The notes: generated by a model not told the origin, from the letters alone. Numbered from the stretch's first letter, positions 12,501 to 23,600 are shown. The stretch is 64,000 bases of DNA from Isoetes taiwanensis (GCA_021234155.1 JAJEKV010000338.1:62001-126000); one strand, 5' to 3'. Numbers and translations are program-made.

Positions 12501-15390
12501 AGAAACCAATATTTATTTCAAGGTCAGCTGAAGGTTACTTAACCACTGGCTGCTGGAGCCCATCTCGGCCTGGAGTTTTGTACATTGGGAGAATAGATGG
12601 CAGCATAGAAGTATGGGACTTGCTAGATCACAGTCATCAGCCTTCAACCACGGCATCAATTGGCTCTTGGCAAGTGACATCAATGGAGTTCTACAATGAT
12701 GGAGGTCGAGATTCAACTAGGGGTAATGAACCATCAGATTTCATGGTTACTAGTTTTCATTTTGTCTATTATGTCAAGAGTGAGAGATAAAGGATAAGCT
12801 TAGATAAGGAAGCAACTATCACTAAAATGCCGCAACTTCGTTTGGAAAGTACAAATATGGCATAGAACGCTCTAGTATCATTCTCTTATCAAGGAAAGCC
12901 ATATGCAACGTCATCTAATGTTATATAACCAATCTAAAGGCAGGTCACATCATGAACTCTGGTAATTGTTATGATCATGGTTGGGTATGTCATGGCTGAA
13001 TTACTTGGTGCAGCCTGGAACTGGGAACTAAACTTGCTGAAGAACAAGAACCATGCTCAGTGTTGTACAAATTTCTCGACATGCCATTTAACATGCTCTA
13101 GTACAGCTATATGTAGCAAAGTATGGAATATATGGAATTGCATGCAAGAATGTAATTCTACAATGTCCATCTATCACCTAATCTGATTGGGGAACTCAGG
13201 GGTGGGTGTCACCTTATCAGCTAGAGATTAAAGCTGAGGTGCTCAACACAGGCTTTGTCAAATATGCAGCTCATCTTGTGTACGCCATGATCTGATTAGT
13301 GCCCACAAAAGATACAAGCGGAAATCTTCCCTGCAACAACCAAACTCAAATTTCCAGAAGAGAAGAGTAAAACAGGAAAGGAAAGGGCATTATGATCTCA
13401 ATCGCCATAAGAGAGTGCTTCATATTCTGCCTCAAAAGCTGGGTGAAAATAATCCAAAATCTGTTAATTTCCTTAATCTTTGAACTTGGTTCTACCTTAT
13501 ATTCACTTTTCTGATATTATGCAGATCCCTAGGTGTGCATAGGTTAATGTAATAAGGTCTTATAGACCACAGTCGTCGTTGGATGCAATCATTTTTTGAC
13601 CCTAATAAGGGAAACATAGTACATTATAACGTGCGAAAGATATGTTACCAGATTGTAGTGTCTTAAGTTCCTACTTCCTGAAATGCTGATGTCATTAATG
13701 AATTGGATATGCACACACGAATAACATTAGAGCAAGCCAAGAAGGCAAAGATAGGTAGATCCGCAAAGAATTATGCCGATCTCATCACTGAATTGGATAT
13801 GCGCAAATGGCTACAACAAGTCAAGAAGACAAAGAAAGATGCAGGTAGACATGTCAGCTCCTGAACATAAGACCTCGCAATCCAATGGCATTACAGCAAG
13901 CCAAAAAGGTAAAGAAAGGAGCAGGCAGATACACAAGTCAATTATTCCAAAAGATAAATAGCATTTTTTGTGCTAGGACACGCAAAAAATTAGGCCGAGG
14001 TCATCATGAATTGGATATGCGAAATAACATTACATCAAGCCAAGAAGGCAAAGAAAGAGGCAGGCAGATACACAAAAAATTATTCCGGAAATTAAAACAT
14101 TTTATAATGCCGTATCACATGGCAACATTCAATGAAGTGTCAAGCCAAAAAAGGCAAAAAAGGAGGCTGGCAGATACACAAATGTGTATTATTCTGGATT
14201 GTGCATTCACGCTAGCATTCATGTCCATTAGGTGTCCCTAGTGGGTCTTGAACAGAAGACCTCTTAGTCGCTAGTCAAATGAACTAGCCACTAAACCACG
14301 TGGAAATATTTAGCTGCTTGAAGTTATCTATTTTATCAGATTGCCAAATTATAACATTCTTATCAAATAAAAGCAATAAGGAAAAAAGCATTAGAAACAA
14401 AAACAATTGGAATAAGAACCATAGGTTAGCGTCTTTGTTTGTGACTTATTATGATCCAGCTTCATTTCTTTCTCTTTCCTTCTCCATCTCTCCCACCCTC
14501 TCTCTCTAGAGCTCTTACTTTCGTTTTGGTTAGTTGTGACTAAAAGTTTTTATGCTATTGGCAGCAAGTCAGCAACTATTGGCAGTTGGTGACATTCAAG
14601 GTTTTTTGCATATTATGGAGATACCAAGGCGGTTACGCAGAATAGTCCACAGGGAGGTATCTATCTTTTTTCCTCCCAAGATGACTACATAAAATGTCTT
14701 TCTTACCAAGCAAGTGGCACATGGCACTTATATTCTTCTCCATAAAACCATTGGCATCCAATGACAGGTTTGGTTCTATTCCAACAGTTCTGTTCTTCAA
14801 CGTTCATTTTTATTGCGCTATGGCATGACTTTAAAATTTCATAACATTTATAGAACGAAACTACAGCTCGTTCATGCTATCATTAAATTGTTTTTAATTC
14901 CATTCCATCTCGTGTAGAAAATAATGATAAGTAAGCTTTTCGATCGGCAGCAAGGCTGGGTTAAAGATATAGAAACCAGAGAGAAATTCAGAATGGACGA
15001 AATTGAAAGGAGACGCCAGCAAGAAGCCAGCACAAAGGTGCATACCTCAATAGGAGGGTACCTAAAATAAATTGTAAATTAAGAATATCAAAACTAGCAT
15101 GTTTAGCATCAGCTTGTAACTTCCAAAGTAGAGAAATAAGGAAAATATAGTTGTGAAGCATTCTTCCTGGTATTCATGCTTTATGACGTTTTATGAATTC
15201 ATCTTTGTGGTTGTATTATCTTATTTAGTTTGTGTGTGTGAAGGAACGAGAGGAACAATTGAAGAAGTGTTGTGCATGGGATGATGAGAAAGAGAACGAT
15301 TATCGAAGGTTTGAGCAAGAATGTAAACTGAAATTTGGCAATGATGATACGTTGAAAAGGACTTCAACATTGCTGAAGGTGCAAAATTAG
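6586..15390 (+). CDS. DNAI3: Axonemal inner-arm dynein intermediate chain, WDR63/DNAI3 family (N-terminus not found)
   Basis: This WD-repeat intermediate chain belongs to the I1/f-type inner-arm dynein of motile axonemes (Chlamydomonas IC140, animal WDR63), so in a plant it should act in sperm flagella. Exons read by eye: about 6586-6764, 6902-6973, 7050-7180, 7320-7436, 7540-7651, 8067-8264, 9278-9367, 10387-10566, 10725-10802, 11670-11867, 12240-12413, 12503-12722, 14565-14656, 14918-15037, 15229-15390 (TAG). All have GT-AG borders and consistent phases, giving about 706 residues. Family signatures include RVWVSQGSD, ALQQNEIMDLF, EYQSFSDLVYSKGK, WSFADPIHPQ, GGCYSGQVILWDI, VTFWDI, CWSPSRPGVLYIGR and a charged C-terminal coil rich in R, Q and E. 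Relatives have about 890 residues, so roughly 180 N-terminal residues are missing. The GTG at 6615 is not a credible start. The last exon could begin at 15229 or 15244; both keep frame. Confidence 0.88.
8460..9015. repeat. Diverged direct duplication inside a dynein intron
   Basis: Two similar blocks, about 8460-8760 and 8780-9010, share the order AGGCTAT..AAGATCAT, AGAATCTTT, GATTGCATGAAT..CATGAAA and GTTGCATTAATC. They lie in the intron between the exons ending at 8264 and starting at 9278. Many substitutions separate them, so the duplication is old. The overlapping short open frames are not genes. Confidence 0.5.
9790..10105 (-). mobile_element. tRNA-derived SINE in a dynein intron
   Basis: On the minus strand a tRNA-like head carries an A-box-like TTCAGTGGTAGAGC and, 30-odd bases later, a B-box-like GGTTTGATACT, at the spacing of a class-2 pol III promoter. 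A body of about 230 bp without coding sense follows. The anticodon arm cannot be folded into a proper tRNA, which favours a SINE over a tRNA gene. The boundaries are approximate, and no target-site duplication was identified. Confidence 0.5.
13684..14210. repeat. Intronic minisatellite, units of about 115-130 bp
   Basis: The phrases GAATTGGATATGC, CAAGCCAAGAAGGCAAAG and CAGGCAGATACACAA recur in the same order four to five times with substitutions and small gaps. The array lies in the largest late intron of the dynein gene, between the exons ending at 12722 and starting at 14565. Lysine-rich open frames over it are a by-product of the AAGAAG composition. Confidence 0.65.
14233..14304 (-). other. 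tRNA-like sequence, probable tRNA relic or SINE head
   Basis: The minus strand reads GGTTTAGTGGCTAGTTC, then about 30 bp later GTTCAAGACCC, resembling pol III A and B boxes at tRNA spacing. The acceptor ends do not pair well and no clear anticodon loop can be assigned. It sits in a dynein intron just after the minisatellite. Confidence 0.4.
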
Positions 15391-16329
15391 TAATGCAAGA
15401 AATAATGCAAGAAAAACCAAATTGAAGGCTAGGAGACAACGTCTATGGAAACAAAAGTCTTATGCTTGTAACGTGTTGATTGCAACAGGAAACTTTTTAT
15501 TATCGAAAAATTTCTTACAGTTCCATTAAGTTAGTCGTTATTTCAAGTTTACTATCGGAAATAGTACAGTCCTCGAGAAATATGCGTCAAAATTTATCAC
15601 TAAATCAATCAGAATTTTTGTAATTTCAACGGGAAAAATCTTTTTACCCCTTTCTTTTGCCCCTAACAATGTACAAGATGCAACTAGTTTTGCCACATGT
15701 CTAAATCAAGACCATGCTAGTTCCAGCACTTCCGAAAAAAATCAATAGGAAGCAATCAAGACCAGAAAAAAATCAGTAGAAAGCCATCAAGACCCGGGCA
15801 TTTGTTTAAGAGAACCACAATTGCTTTTAAATCCTCCTCTATCATATTAGACTCAAGAAGCAACCTCTGCTCTTCAGAAATAATATGACGCACCTTAGTC
15901 AACTCAGTTGATTGCATGTTTTTTTTAAGGCCAGTAAGTGTTGTGCAAAGAATGAAGAAAAGTGCTAATGAAGATATTAAGTCGTATTTAATTAAAGTGG
16001 GTCTCATTCCATTCCCACTTTTTTTCGGAACCCTGTTATTTTACACAAAAAGGAGAGCTCCGACTCGAAAACTGTCCAATATTCGAAAATTTGTCTCTTA
16101 ATGTGGGTTCGAGCTTTCTCCCAGTTTTCTCGGATAGCGAATCGAGAACAAGAACAATACAACTCAAACAAAGGAAATTCATTAAAGATTGAAGATTCAA
16201 TAAAGAGGAAGTTCTAGTTGAAAAAGATTTTTTATTAATAAATTGAATAGGTACAATGTATTTTACATCGGACGCAGAGACCATGGCGGTCTTCTTTGTC
16301 ACTACTGATTATCATCGTGGTAGGTGGTC

Positions 16330-16740
16330 CACCTTAGGGGATTAACTTGCGGGGCTTCTTCATGCCGTCAGAAGCCTTGGGGGGCAACCTGAAGAGTGTG
16401 GAATGCCTCACGAGGAGGTGCCTCGAGGAGCCACCGTTTGACTGTCCACCCGGACTTCTCCACTCTCCTCCCACGACTTTTCATCGAATATGCTCCTTCC
16501 CCAACCTCCGTGGATGTTATGCAATGCTTGCAAGATGCTTTGAGCTTTCGATCCGTCTCAAATTTCTTCCCTCTTCTTTATCCCGGCGTGTGCATGGTGT
16601 TCGCGATTCACGAGCAACCTTATCCCAAAGGTCGTAAGATTGTGGCGTGGCGGATCCGCGTGCGAAACGGTATCTCTTCCGCCTTGAGCGGGATCTGTGC
16701 CGCCTTGAGCGGTCTCTGTGATGCATGAACGGGATCTGTG
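16330..16740 (+). pseudogene. Unrecognised GC-richer coding-like fragment
   Basis: A plus-strand frame from about 16396 to 16728 reads as ordinary protein (for example RLFIEYAPSPTSVDVMQC and YPKGRKIVAWRIRV), unlike the AT-rich surroundings, and ends in a repeated GCCTTGAGCGG..ATCTGTG motif. It has no clear start and no family I recognise. It may be a gag-like fragment or the 5' part of the transposon gene that follows. The minus-strand frame across it (16517-16999) is arginine-serine rich only because of the repeat. Confidence 0.2.
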
Positions 16741-17824
16741 CTGCTACGGGATCAGTGCCAAGAAGGTAGTATACAAATGGATATGATATAATTACGAGTA
16801 TTGCAAGCAGAGAATGCCGAGGATCATCAAGGGCGGCCGACCAAAGTCGAATATCAAGCCTCCACCACCTCGACCCAGCTCTCCGAAGAAGGTCCGCCAG
16901 GGGCCAAATTCCAAGTATAGTAGAGCTTTTTGGAAGATCCGGCACTTTCAACAATGCACCAATTTGTTGATTCGGAAAACAAACATCGGAAAGTGCCATG
17001 CAATTTCAGCACTTAAAATGGAATGTTGAGGATGCTATCGAGCAAAAGGAATCAAGAATGCAGGATCAGGCTGAGCTGCAGAAACATATTGACATGAATC
17101 TTTTCAAATTAAAACATGTAGATGCAAAGATTCAAGCTACATATGTTGATATGAGCTCAGCTGAGGTAGGAGACAAAAAAATAATGAAATTGAGGGAATG
17201 TTTAGAGCATTCCTCAATCCTTACTTTGCAGCCTCCTCCTCTTCAGTCTACAATTCTTACAAATCAGATTATTGTTCAGCCTTTTTCTTCATGTACATAT
17301 TGTGAGCAATCTTTTAGTATGAATCCAGTGCTTTGCAGACATCCTTATTGTCTCTTGTGTATATCCTATCTTGCTAGTACAAAGATTTCATGTGTTGATC
17401 TGGATTGCTCATGGAATAGCAATTTGCCTATAGCACTTGGACTATTTGCAACAAAAGGTTAGTACATATACATTTGAATTACAATTTATTTTCCTTTTTT
17501 AATAGTTAAAGATTCTTTTTTGCAAGAAGGTTTTAGGCTTACATATACATTGAGCATTTAGATACATAGTCTTTGTAGTTGAATAATGTAGGTTCACTCA
17601 TATATGATCTGCCAAATGGACTACTTATTTTTAATGATGGGGTTTTTAATTTCATGTGCACATCAGGTAGAAGTAATGTAAATAGCTGATTACTTGTTAT
17701 TGAGAACTGTATAATGTAGCAATTGACAGATATATTTCTATTATGCTATCAAAATTACATTTTGATTTATGTTGAATACCTCATGACTCATTACCGGGTA
17801 GAGTGCAATATCAACTAACTTTGT

Positions 17825-18005
17825 TTACATTGACTGTACTTTAGAACAATGAGTTTCAGAGTACATTCAGTACATTTAAAGGTTTAGAATAGATTGTTCA
17901 TCGTACATTGAGTACATTGTGAAACTGCTACATTGCAATATATTGTCAGTAATTTTATTTCATTGACTGTACCTTGTAGAGTACATTAAGAATACATTTC
18001 TTAGT
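17825..18005. repeat. Cluster of GTACATT / GAGTACATT motifs
   Basis: Within about 180 bp the motif GAGTACATT or close variants (CAGTACATT, CGTACATT, GACTGTAC) occurs at least seven times. The reverse complement AATGTACTC clusters at 21,800-21,960, beyond the 5' end of the facing minus-strand ORF. The inverted arrangement resembles subterminal repeats of a DNA transposon, but this cluster lies inside intron 1 of the Ulp1-type gene, which weakens that reading. Confidence 0.4.
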
Positions 18006-18186
18006 TGATGATCTGATATACTTAATGTTTGACTGATGCAGATGACTTTGGTAGCATAAGGAAACCAGAAAAGGGTATGATATTGTAGTCTTATTAATCA
18101 GGCATATTCCTTTTCTTATTTCAACTCTTTTTCTACTCTGTACTGTAGATGACAACAAAAAGCCAACAAAATTTTCTACCAAGGTA

Positions 18187-18424
18187 CCCGGGGGATGCAC
18201 TTATACATAAGGGGGGTATGGCATCTGCGTTCGGAGGGTAGCAAAAAACCCCCCTGTATACGCAATTTTAAAAGGCAATTTGACCCCTCTGTGTATAGAT
18301 ATTGCTCCAAATCAGTGCCTAAAAACACCCCTAACCCCTAAGTATACGTACGCAAATGGTCCAAAAAACACCCCTCCGTTGAACTCTCATGGGTTATATG
18401 CTGATCAAAGGTGAATCCCCCGGG
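18187..18424. mobile_element. MITE-like element with CCCGGGGGAT terminal inverted repeats
   Basis: CCCGGGGGAT at 18187-18196 and ATCCCCCGGG at 18415-18424 form perfect 10-bp inverted repeats around 238 bp of non-coding DNA. The interior carries repeated runs such as ACCCCCCTGTATACGC and CACCCCTAACCCC. It sits in the intron following the exon ending at 18183. A clear target-site duplication was not seen; GGTA occurs near both ends. Confidence 0.55.
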
Positions 18425-20649
18425 CCACGGTATTGGATTTGATAGATGATCAGGAAGATTTGGGAATTACTTCTACATGGGCACACCTGTAAACCTTGTA
18501 AAGTCTTTTGAGGAACCAGTGAAGTCATTAGATACATGTAAGTAACTATCACGTTTGATCGATTTACAATCCCTAGGATTTAATTTTCATGTCATATGAG
18601 CTTGATATGTCACTTGTAATTCCATGTAGCCACGAGCAAACTGATTCAAACATTTGTGGATTATGCAACCGAGGTTAAAAAGTTGAAGCAGAAGGCAGTA
18701 ACTAATACTGCAGGTATATTGCATCTTCTATTTGCTTGTGTGTACTGTATTTATTAAACACTATTTTTTCCAGGTTCTTAAAGCTTTTCTTCATAGTATA
18801 AAGTTCTAGATTCCTCAGATCTTTCTGCACAGTATAAATTTCCAGAGAAACCAATTTGGAAACCTATTAAGCCAATGCCATCATTTCACCAGGAAATTCA
18901 AATGCTATTGAGTGATGATTCAACAGGTATAACATCAACTTAACTTAAAATTAGAAATGACAATACATTGGTTAACTTTGGTGACTAATTTATGCATAAG
19001 TGTTAGAACTTGGTGATTCTTCTGTAGCCTTTGTTCAGGCAACTATTGCAAAGATAGAGGATAGTGATCCTATTAAAGGAGAGGAAGAGGTGGTGGAGGT
19101 ACAAGAGATCCAAAAGGGTGATGTAGTAGTGGAGGAAACCAGGGTTGAGGAAACAAAGGTTGAGGAGACCAAGGTTGAGGCAACTAAGGTTGACGACACA
19201 GAGGAAACCAAGGTTGAGGAAACCAAGGTTGAGGAAACCAAGGTTGTTAAACTAGAGAAGCAGACATGAAAAAGGAAGGAGTTTATGCAAAATAGAACTT
19301 CAACCAAGAGGTGAATATATATTATTTTACTTGAAGCTAATGTAATATATGAACAATCTTATGACAACTTCTGCAGGAGTAGAAGCCAAACATCACCTGA
19401 GAGTGCTCGATCTTATGCATCTGCAGATGACCCCATATGAGAGTAAGTAAGGTGCTATTGTAGTTGCAATTCGTTTGTTTCTCACTAATGCAAGTTTGGT
19501 TTACAGAGAGCTGGAGAGCTTGTTGAAAATAGTTCTATGCTACCCTTTCCAGCAAAAAACTCTAATCAAGGCGACTAAATTTCTGTGTGGAAGGTCTGTG
19601 CAGAGACAGGCACATGTCCAACAGGCATATAAATATATTTGGAAGGTAATTTGATCAGCTTCTTCTTTGCATTATGGTTATAATTGAATATCTAACCTCA
19701 CCTGTTTTATGAATAGGTACCTGATTAGCATTATGCTGCATTTTATTTCTTCCCCTCAAGAGAAGTTTTTAGCCTACAGAACAGCCTATAACAAACTGTC
19801 ATCTAATGCAACTTCAATGGTGCAGTCTAGACTAGTTATAGTTCAAAACGAGCTTCAAGGAATGATCTTACGCAAATGCCAGTACATTATGATTCCAATC
19901 TAGATTGTGGATCCTATGCACCATGCACTGGTCATCATTGTTTTAGATAAGGCCAAAAACTGTAGTAGCACCCCTTTGTCTTCTCCACCTATCCTTATTC
20001 TAAACTCTTAAAGAGTGTGCAGGTTGACATGAGGATGGTTATGATGTAAGTGCATTCACTATTAATTGAGTTTAATGTTGCATAATTCCGACGTTATTTT
20101 CTATTACAAGCTTCATAAAGACATCATTATAGCATTGACTAATTCTAGTTCTTGTGAGATTGATATTTATGTTTATGTGAAGAATTCAGTGCAAAACGAA
20201 ATTAGAACTGAGGTTCCACAACAAGATAACATGATCTCTTGTGGTCTTTATGTTATGGTTTATATGCAAGCCTTTGTGGATGCCCATGTGCAGGCTAAGA
20301 GCATGGTGAGAATTACATACTAAGTATGCTTTTTATATAAAATTCAATTCTAAAAACTGACTTTTTCGATTCCTTAAACAATTCTCTTCAGATTGGTTTG
20401 ATGCAGAGTATGCACAGTCCAGGAGACATGTGCTCATTAAGGCCATGATGAATTATAAGAACGATCTCATCGAAATAGGCACTACCAGCACCTCGCATGA
20501 GAAGCATCGTAGTGCTTAACTTCTTTTATTTGATGATATCAAATGAGGTCGATTGGCTTTTTTCTTGTTGGAAACAAAACTAAGCCATTTGGCTTTACGT
20601 AGTCTTGATAATGTAATCAATGAATGGTTGCAATCCTAGTGCTATTGTA

Positions 20650-21826
20650 TGTTAATTACATTTTGCTTCCTTATAGACCTCCTAATATTTAAGATTCAAG
20701 GTGTTCTAGGTTACTTTTATATAACTCCAGGAATCAATATTTCCTCTTACAAGCCCATAATTACAGAACATGGAGTTTTCTACTACAGACCAACAATGAA
20801 AGCAATGCTTCAATATGCCTCCTTTCATTGGAATTTGGCCTATCAATTTTGGACAAGCTCTATGAAGATGCCATCCCAAAATTTAAACATATTTATGGAA
20901 AAGAGATATGTTGGGGACTTCCTTACACAAATTCAGTTGGTGTAAACCCTCAAGTAGTACCTATGAATAGCCTTCTCATTGAATATCTTCTGTCATCAGA
21001 AATATACAAGTGAACAATCTTCTTTAAGATGCCATTTACCTTTAGCATGGTAATCTTATAGTAATTTGGTCTGCATTCCAATGCTCTGGCTGAACCTCTT
21101 TGAAAGGCTTCAATGTATAGTTTTCTGCAAAGTCAACCACTAATATCATTGTCTCAGTTTTTGAACACATCTTCTGAATTCTTTGCTTCACCAGTGAGCT
21201 GCAAAGTTGTGATGGAGAAATATTTACATGTGACCAAATATGGCATCCAGCATTACAAGTGCATTTGTTGTCTTGTCCATCAATCTGAGTCTTCTTGAGA
21301 CTCATTTTTTAGACTTCTCATCCACATAAGAATATATTTGCTAATTGACTTTATTTACAATGTCATTTTCAGTTTCTTTTGGATACAAGATAATGTTCTG
21401 CTTACCACAGTTCTTGCAATCACTTGCAATACAATTTATTTTATGCCACCATCACTATCCCGTTTTGTTCAAACCATACTCCTCCATAGAGTGCTGACAT
21501 TACAGTATGCATGCTTGTGAGCCTGACAAATTCCATCATTATTGTTAGCAGCATAAACATCACAATTGCAGCTACAATTGATGTGGAGCTTAGGCCCTCA
21601 TAGAATTAAATGCCTTCCTGAAGCTCTCTTCTTACTCATGCTTGACACAACATGTGTTTCTTCCCTTCAGCTTTCTTACACAATCAGATTTGAGGTATTT
21701 GAACAATCTAATGCCAATATTTGCCTTTGGGTGTTGCTCCACAAAGTTCTGGTACAGCTCAGCCGGTAAATTCAAACCATCATAGTTAAAGATTTTGTAT
21801 GTGCAATTGAGTACATATGGAGTCAA
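20650..21826 (-). pseudogene. Cys-rich transposase-like protein with a DFAENYT motif
   Basis: Minus-strand reading starts near 21826. Segment 1 (about 21826-21635) has LYQNFVEQHPKANIGIRLF and ends CCVKH before a GTAAGA donor. Segment 2 (about 21600-21470) has CSCNCDVYAANNNDGIC and QAHKHAYCN. Segment 3 (about 21440-21060) has CIASDCKNCGKQ, then ETMILVVDFAENYTLKPFK and PEHWNADQITI. A last piece near 21010-20960 reads KIVHLYISDDRRYSM before stops. From memory, the same order (EQHP..IG, Cys clusters, DFAENY..HW, ISDD) occurs in an uncharacterised protein family abundant in animal genomes, which suggests a transposon protein. It faces the Ulp1-type gene end to end. A competing plus-strand open frame at 20828-21013 is possible but has no recognised family. 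Confidence 0.5.
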
Positions 21827-21960
21827 AATGTATTCACAATGTACTCAAATGTACTAAGGTGTACTCACAATGTACTTACAATATACATACACATATACAT
21901 TAAATATATGTGGCATAATAAAGAAGCAATGTGGGTACATTACTGTAGCCTAGAGCATAT
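21800..21960. repeat. Cluster of AATGTACTC motifs, inverted relative to 17.8-18.0 kb
   Basis: AATGTATTC, AATGTACTC, AATGTACT, GTGTACTC and AATGTACTT occur in quick succession. They are the reverse complement of the motif cluster at 17,825-18,005. The cluster starts at the 5' end of the minus-strand Cys-rich ORF, where a promoter or a transposase-binding subterminal region would be expected. Confidence 0.4.
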
Positions 21961-22206
21961 TAATGTTCCAGAGTAAATTCTTGAAGTCCATAGGTAGTAT
22001 CTGAAAGTCTGAGTACAAGATATGTATTCTATCTACATGTATGGATACAATATTATGCAATATCTAATCTATGTATTGGTTAAGAAATATGGAGTCACTA
22101 CATAAATAAGAAAGGAAGATTTAGTATAATATACATGGTCAATAAATGTAAGCAGACCAACAAAGGTGATTGCATATGTATAACTAACTAAAAGTGAATA
22201 CATAAA

Positions 22207-23587
22207 TGATAGATCAATCACTAGAAAGATTGCTGAATTATATGAATGTATCCACGTGCAATGATCATTGTATGGCCTCTAAGACCCACATGGCATGCAT
22301 GATAATTTATCCTTCATTGGGTTCATTGAAACAAGGATTGGAACATTGAACATTCTAAGTTTAACTCCATATGTGAGTTCAAGTTTGTAAATATTAGGAT
22401 ATATATTTATTTCAATAGAACTATTTCAAAATTGATCATATAAAATGAGCACATATCTCTCGAAGGGCCTTTACTCATTAAATAGGTAGAATGTCCATCT
22501 ATTCTTCAGCATTCAACTAGCTTATGGAGGTAAAGTCTAGAAAACTTTTTCTTTATAGATGGATATCATCAATAATAAGAGGAGTTCATTTGTTTAAACC
22601 GCTAGTTAGCCAAATGCAAGTACACTGCACTGCAAATAAGATACTGGTATTCTCTAGGGTTCTGTTTTGTAGGTTAGAAAGAAGCTGCTTCACAAAGTTT
22701 ATAATGTAGATGCTATAGTCGATGCCTTCGTGTTGTTGTGGAAGATCCAACACAATGAAAGGCGTGTTGTATTGCCACCACTTTTTGCCTCCATCTCCAA
22801 AGTAGATCACTTAAGAACCTGAAAGACCATCATTTAGGTCTCAATTTACAATTCCAAGCTGTGTGGAATTTCAAACCGCTTACAAAGTTACAAACTCGCC
22901 TAGTAAGTGCATGTGAACCTTCTAATGAGTAAAAGTGCAGTATACAAGGACATGGTTGAAGAGAAAATGTTCATATTATAATCATAAATTGCTAAGGTCA
23001 GAGATGTACTTATGCAGGGCTAGGTGATCACATAATATGAGAAGGTGCAGAGATATGAAAGTCTGGAGGCAAATTAACGTTAGAACTTAAGTTTTTCTAT
23101 GGTCTGAAGTTCATGAAGTTAAGAAGTTAAAGGTTAACCTTGAGGTAAGACGTTTGAATGGTTATATGAAATAAAGAATGGTCTATGGTTAACCATTGGA
23201 AAATGGGCGGTCAAATACTATTCAAACAGCTAGCATGGACCAACTTGGAAATCGAAGAACTAGAGCGAATCTGGTGCCGATTTGTGATGAATCGGTGCCG
23301 ATTGATTATAATATAATGAGTATGAAGTGTTATGAGCTTGCAGGCTGAATTCCAGAGTGCCGGATCCATGAATACATGGATGCTTGGGCTATCGGAGGTC
23401 CTATAAGCTTAACTTGAATATTTCGATGTAAAAGAAGCTTATCTATTGCTACAGTTGGGCAATATAAGGTCGAACCATTGGTGCATTGTTTTGTTAATAG
23501 CTTAAAACTTGTTCAATGGTTTAATGCAATTGAGTATGCTAAAGCCTTGAGTTTGCTAAGTAAAATAGACAATTGTAAATCCTATCA
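22207..23587 (+). mobile_element. Possible 5' LTR of a plus-strand LTR retrotransposon
   Basis: The right edge is firm: ...CTATCA ends one base before a primer-binding site at 23589. The left edge is a guess. The nearest upstream TGATAG, which would make the matching terminal inverted repeat, is at 22207 and would give an LTR of about 1.4 kb. The interval is AT-rich and has no coding frame. It does not resemble the LTR at 33.9-35.3 kb, so it belongs to another element. Confidence 0.3.
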
Positions 23588-23588
23588 G

Positions 23589-23600
23589 TGGTATCAGAGC
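23589..23600 (+). other. LTR-retrotransposon primer-binding site (initiator Met-tRNA type)
   Basis: TGGTATCAGAGC matches the 3' end of plant initiator tRNA-Met in reverse complement and follows CTATCA, a plausible 5' LTR end. About 600 bp of non-coding DNA follow before the LINE begins at about 24,235. Whether the gypsy pol at 27.06 kb belongs to this element cannot be decided, because its 3' LTR looks different. Confidence 0.6.

Larger units (their letters stand above)
16814..20520 (+). pseudogene. Multi-exon Ulp1-type (C48) cysteine protease with RING-like zinc cluster, interrupted by stops
   Basis: Readable exons: about 16998-17457, 18042-18074, 18149-18183, 18440-18537, 18631-18713, 18809-18926, 19004-19314, 19378-19445, 19506-19645, 19716-19900, 19905-20010 and 20100-20305. 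Phases agree across at least the first three junctions and those at 18537/18631, 18713/18809 and 18926/19004. The first part has a predicted coiled coil, then a RING-like cluster CTYCEQSF..CRHPYCLLCISY..C..DC. The middle is acidic, with repeated VEETK. The C-terminal part has HHALVIIVLDKAK (His and Asp of the triad) and VPQQDNMISCGLYVM (Gln and catalytic Cys, codon 20240-20242), typical of SUMO-protease-fold enzymes. TGA stops at 19267 and 19437 break the frame. Ulp1 domains of this kind in plants often sit in DNA transposons, and the facing ORF at 21.8-20.9 kb supports that. Start codon uncertain. Confidence 0.55.

Noticed and set aside
13773-14241. Lysine-rich proteins over the intron of the dynein gene
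   Set aside because: They are translations of the intronic minisatellite.
16517-16999. 160-codon arginine/serine-rich frame on the minus strand
   Set aside because: It is produced by a GC-rich decamer repeat and shows no start context or family resemblance.
20828-21013. Plus-strand frame LDKLYEDAIPKFKHIYGKE as a separate gene
   Set aside because: It looks fairly protein-like but begins without ATG and overlaps the minus-strand ISDD region. Left open rather than annotated.
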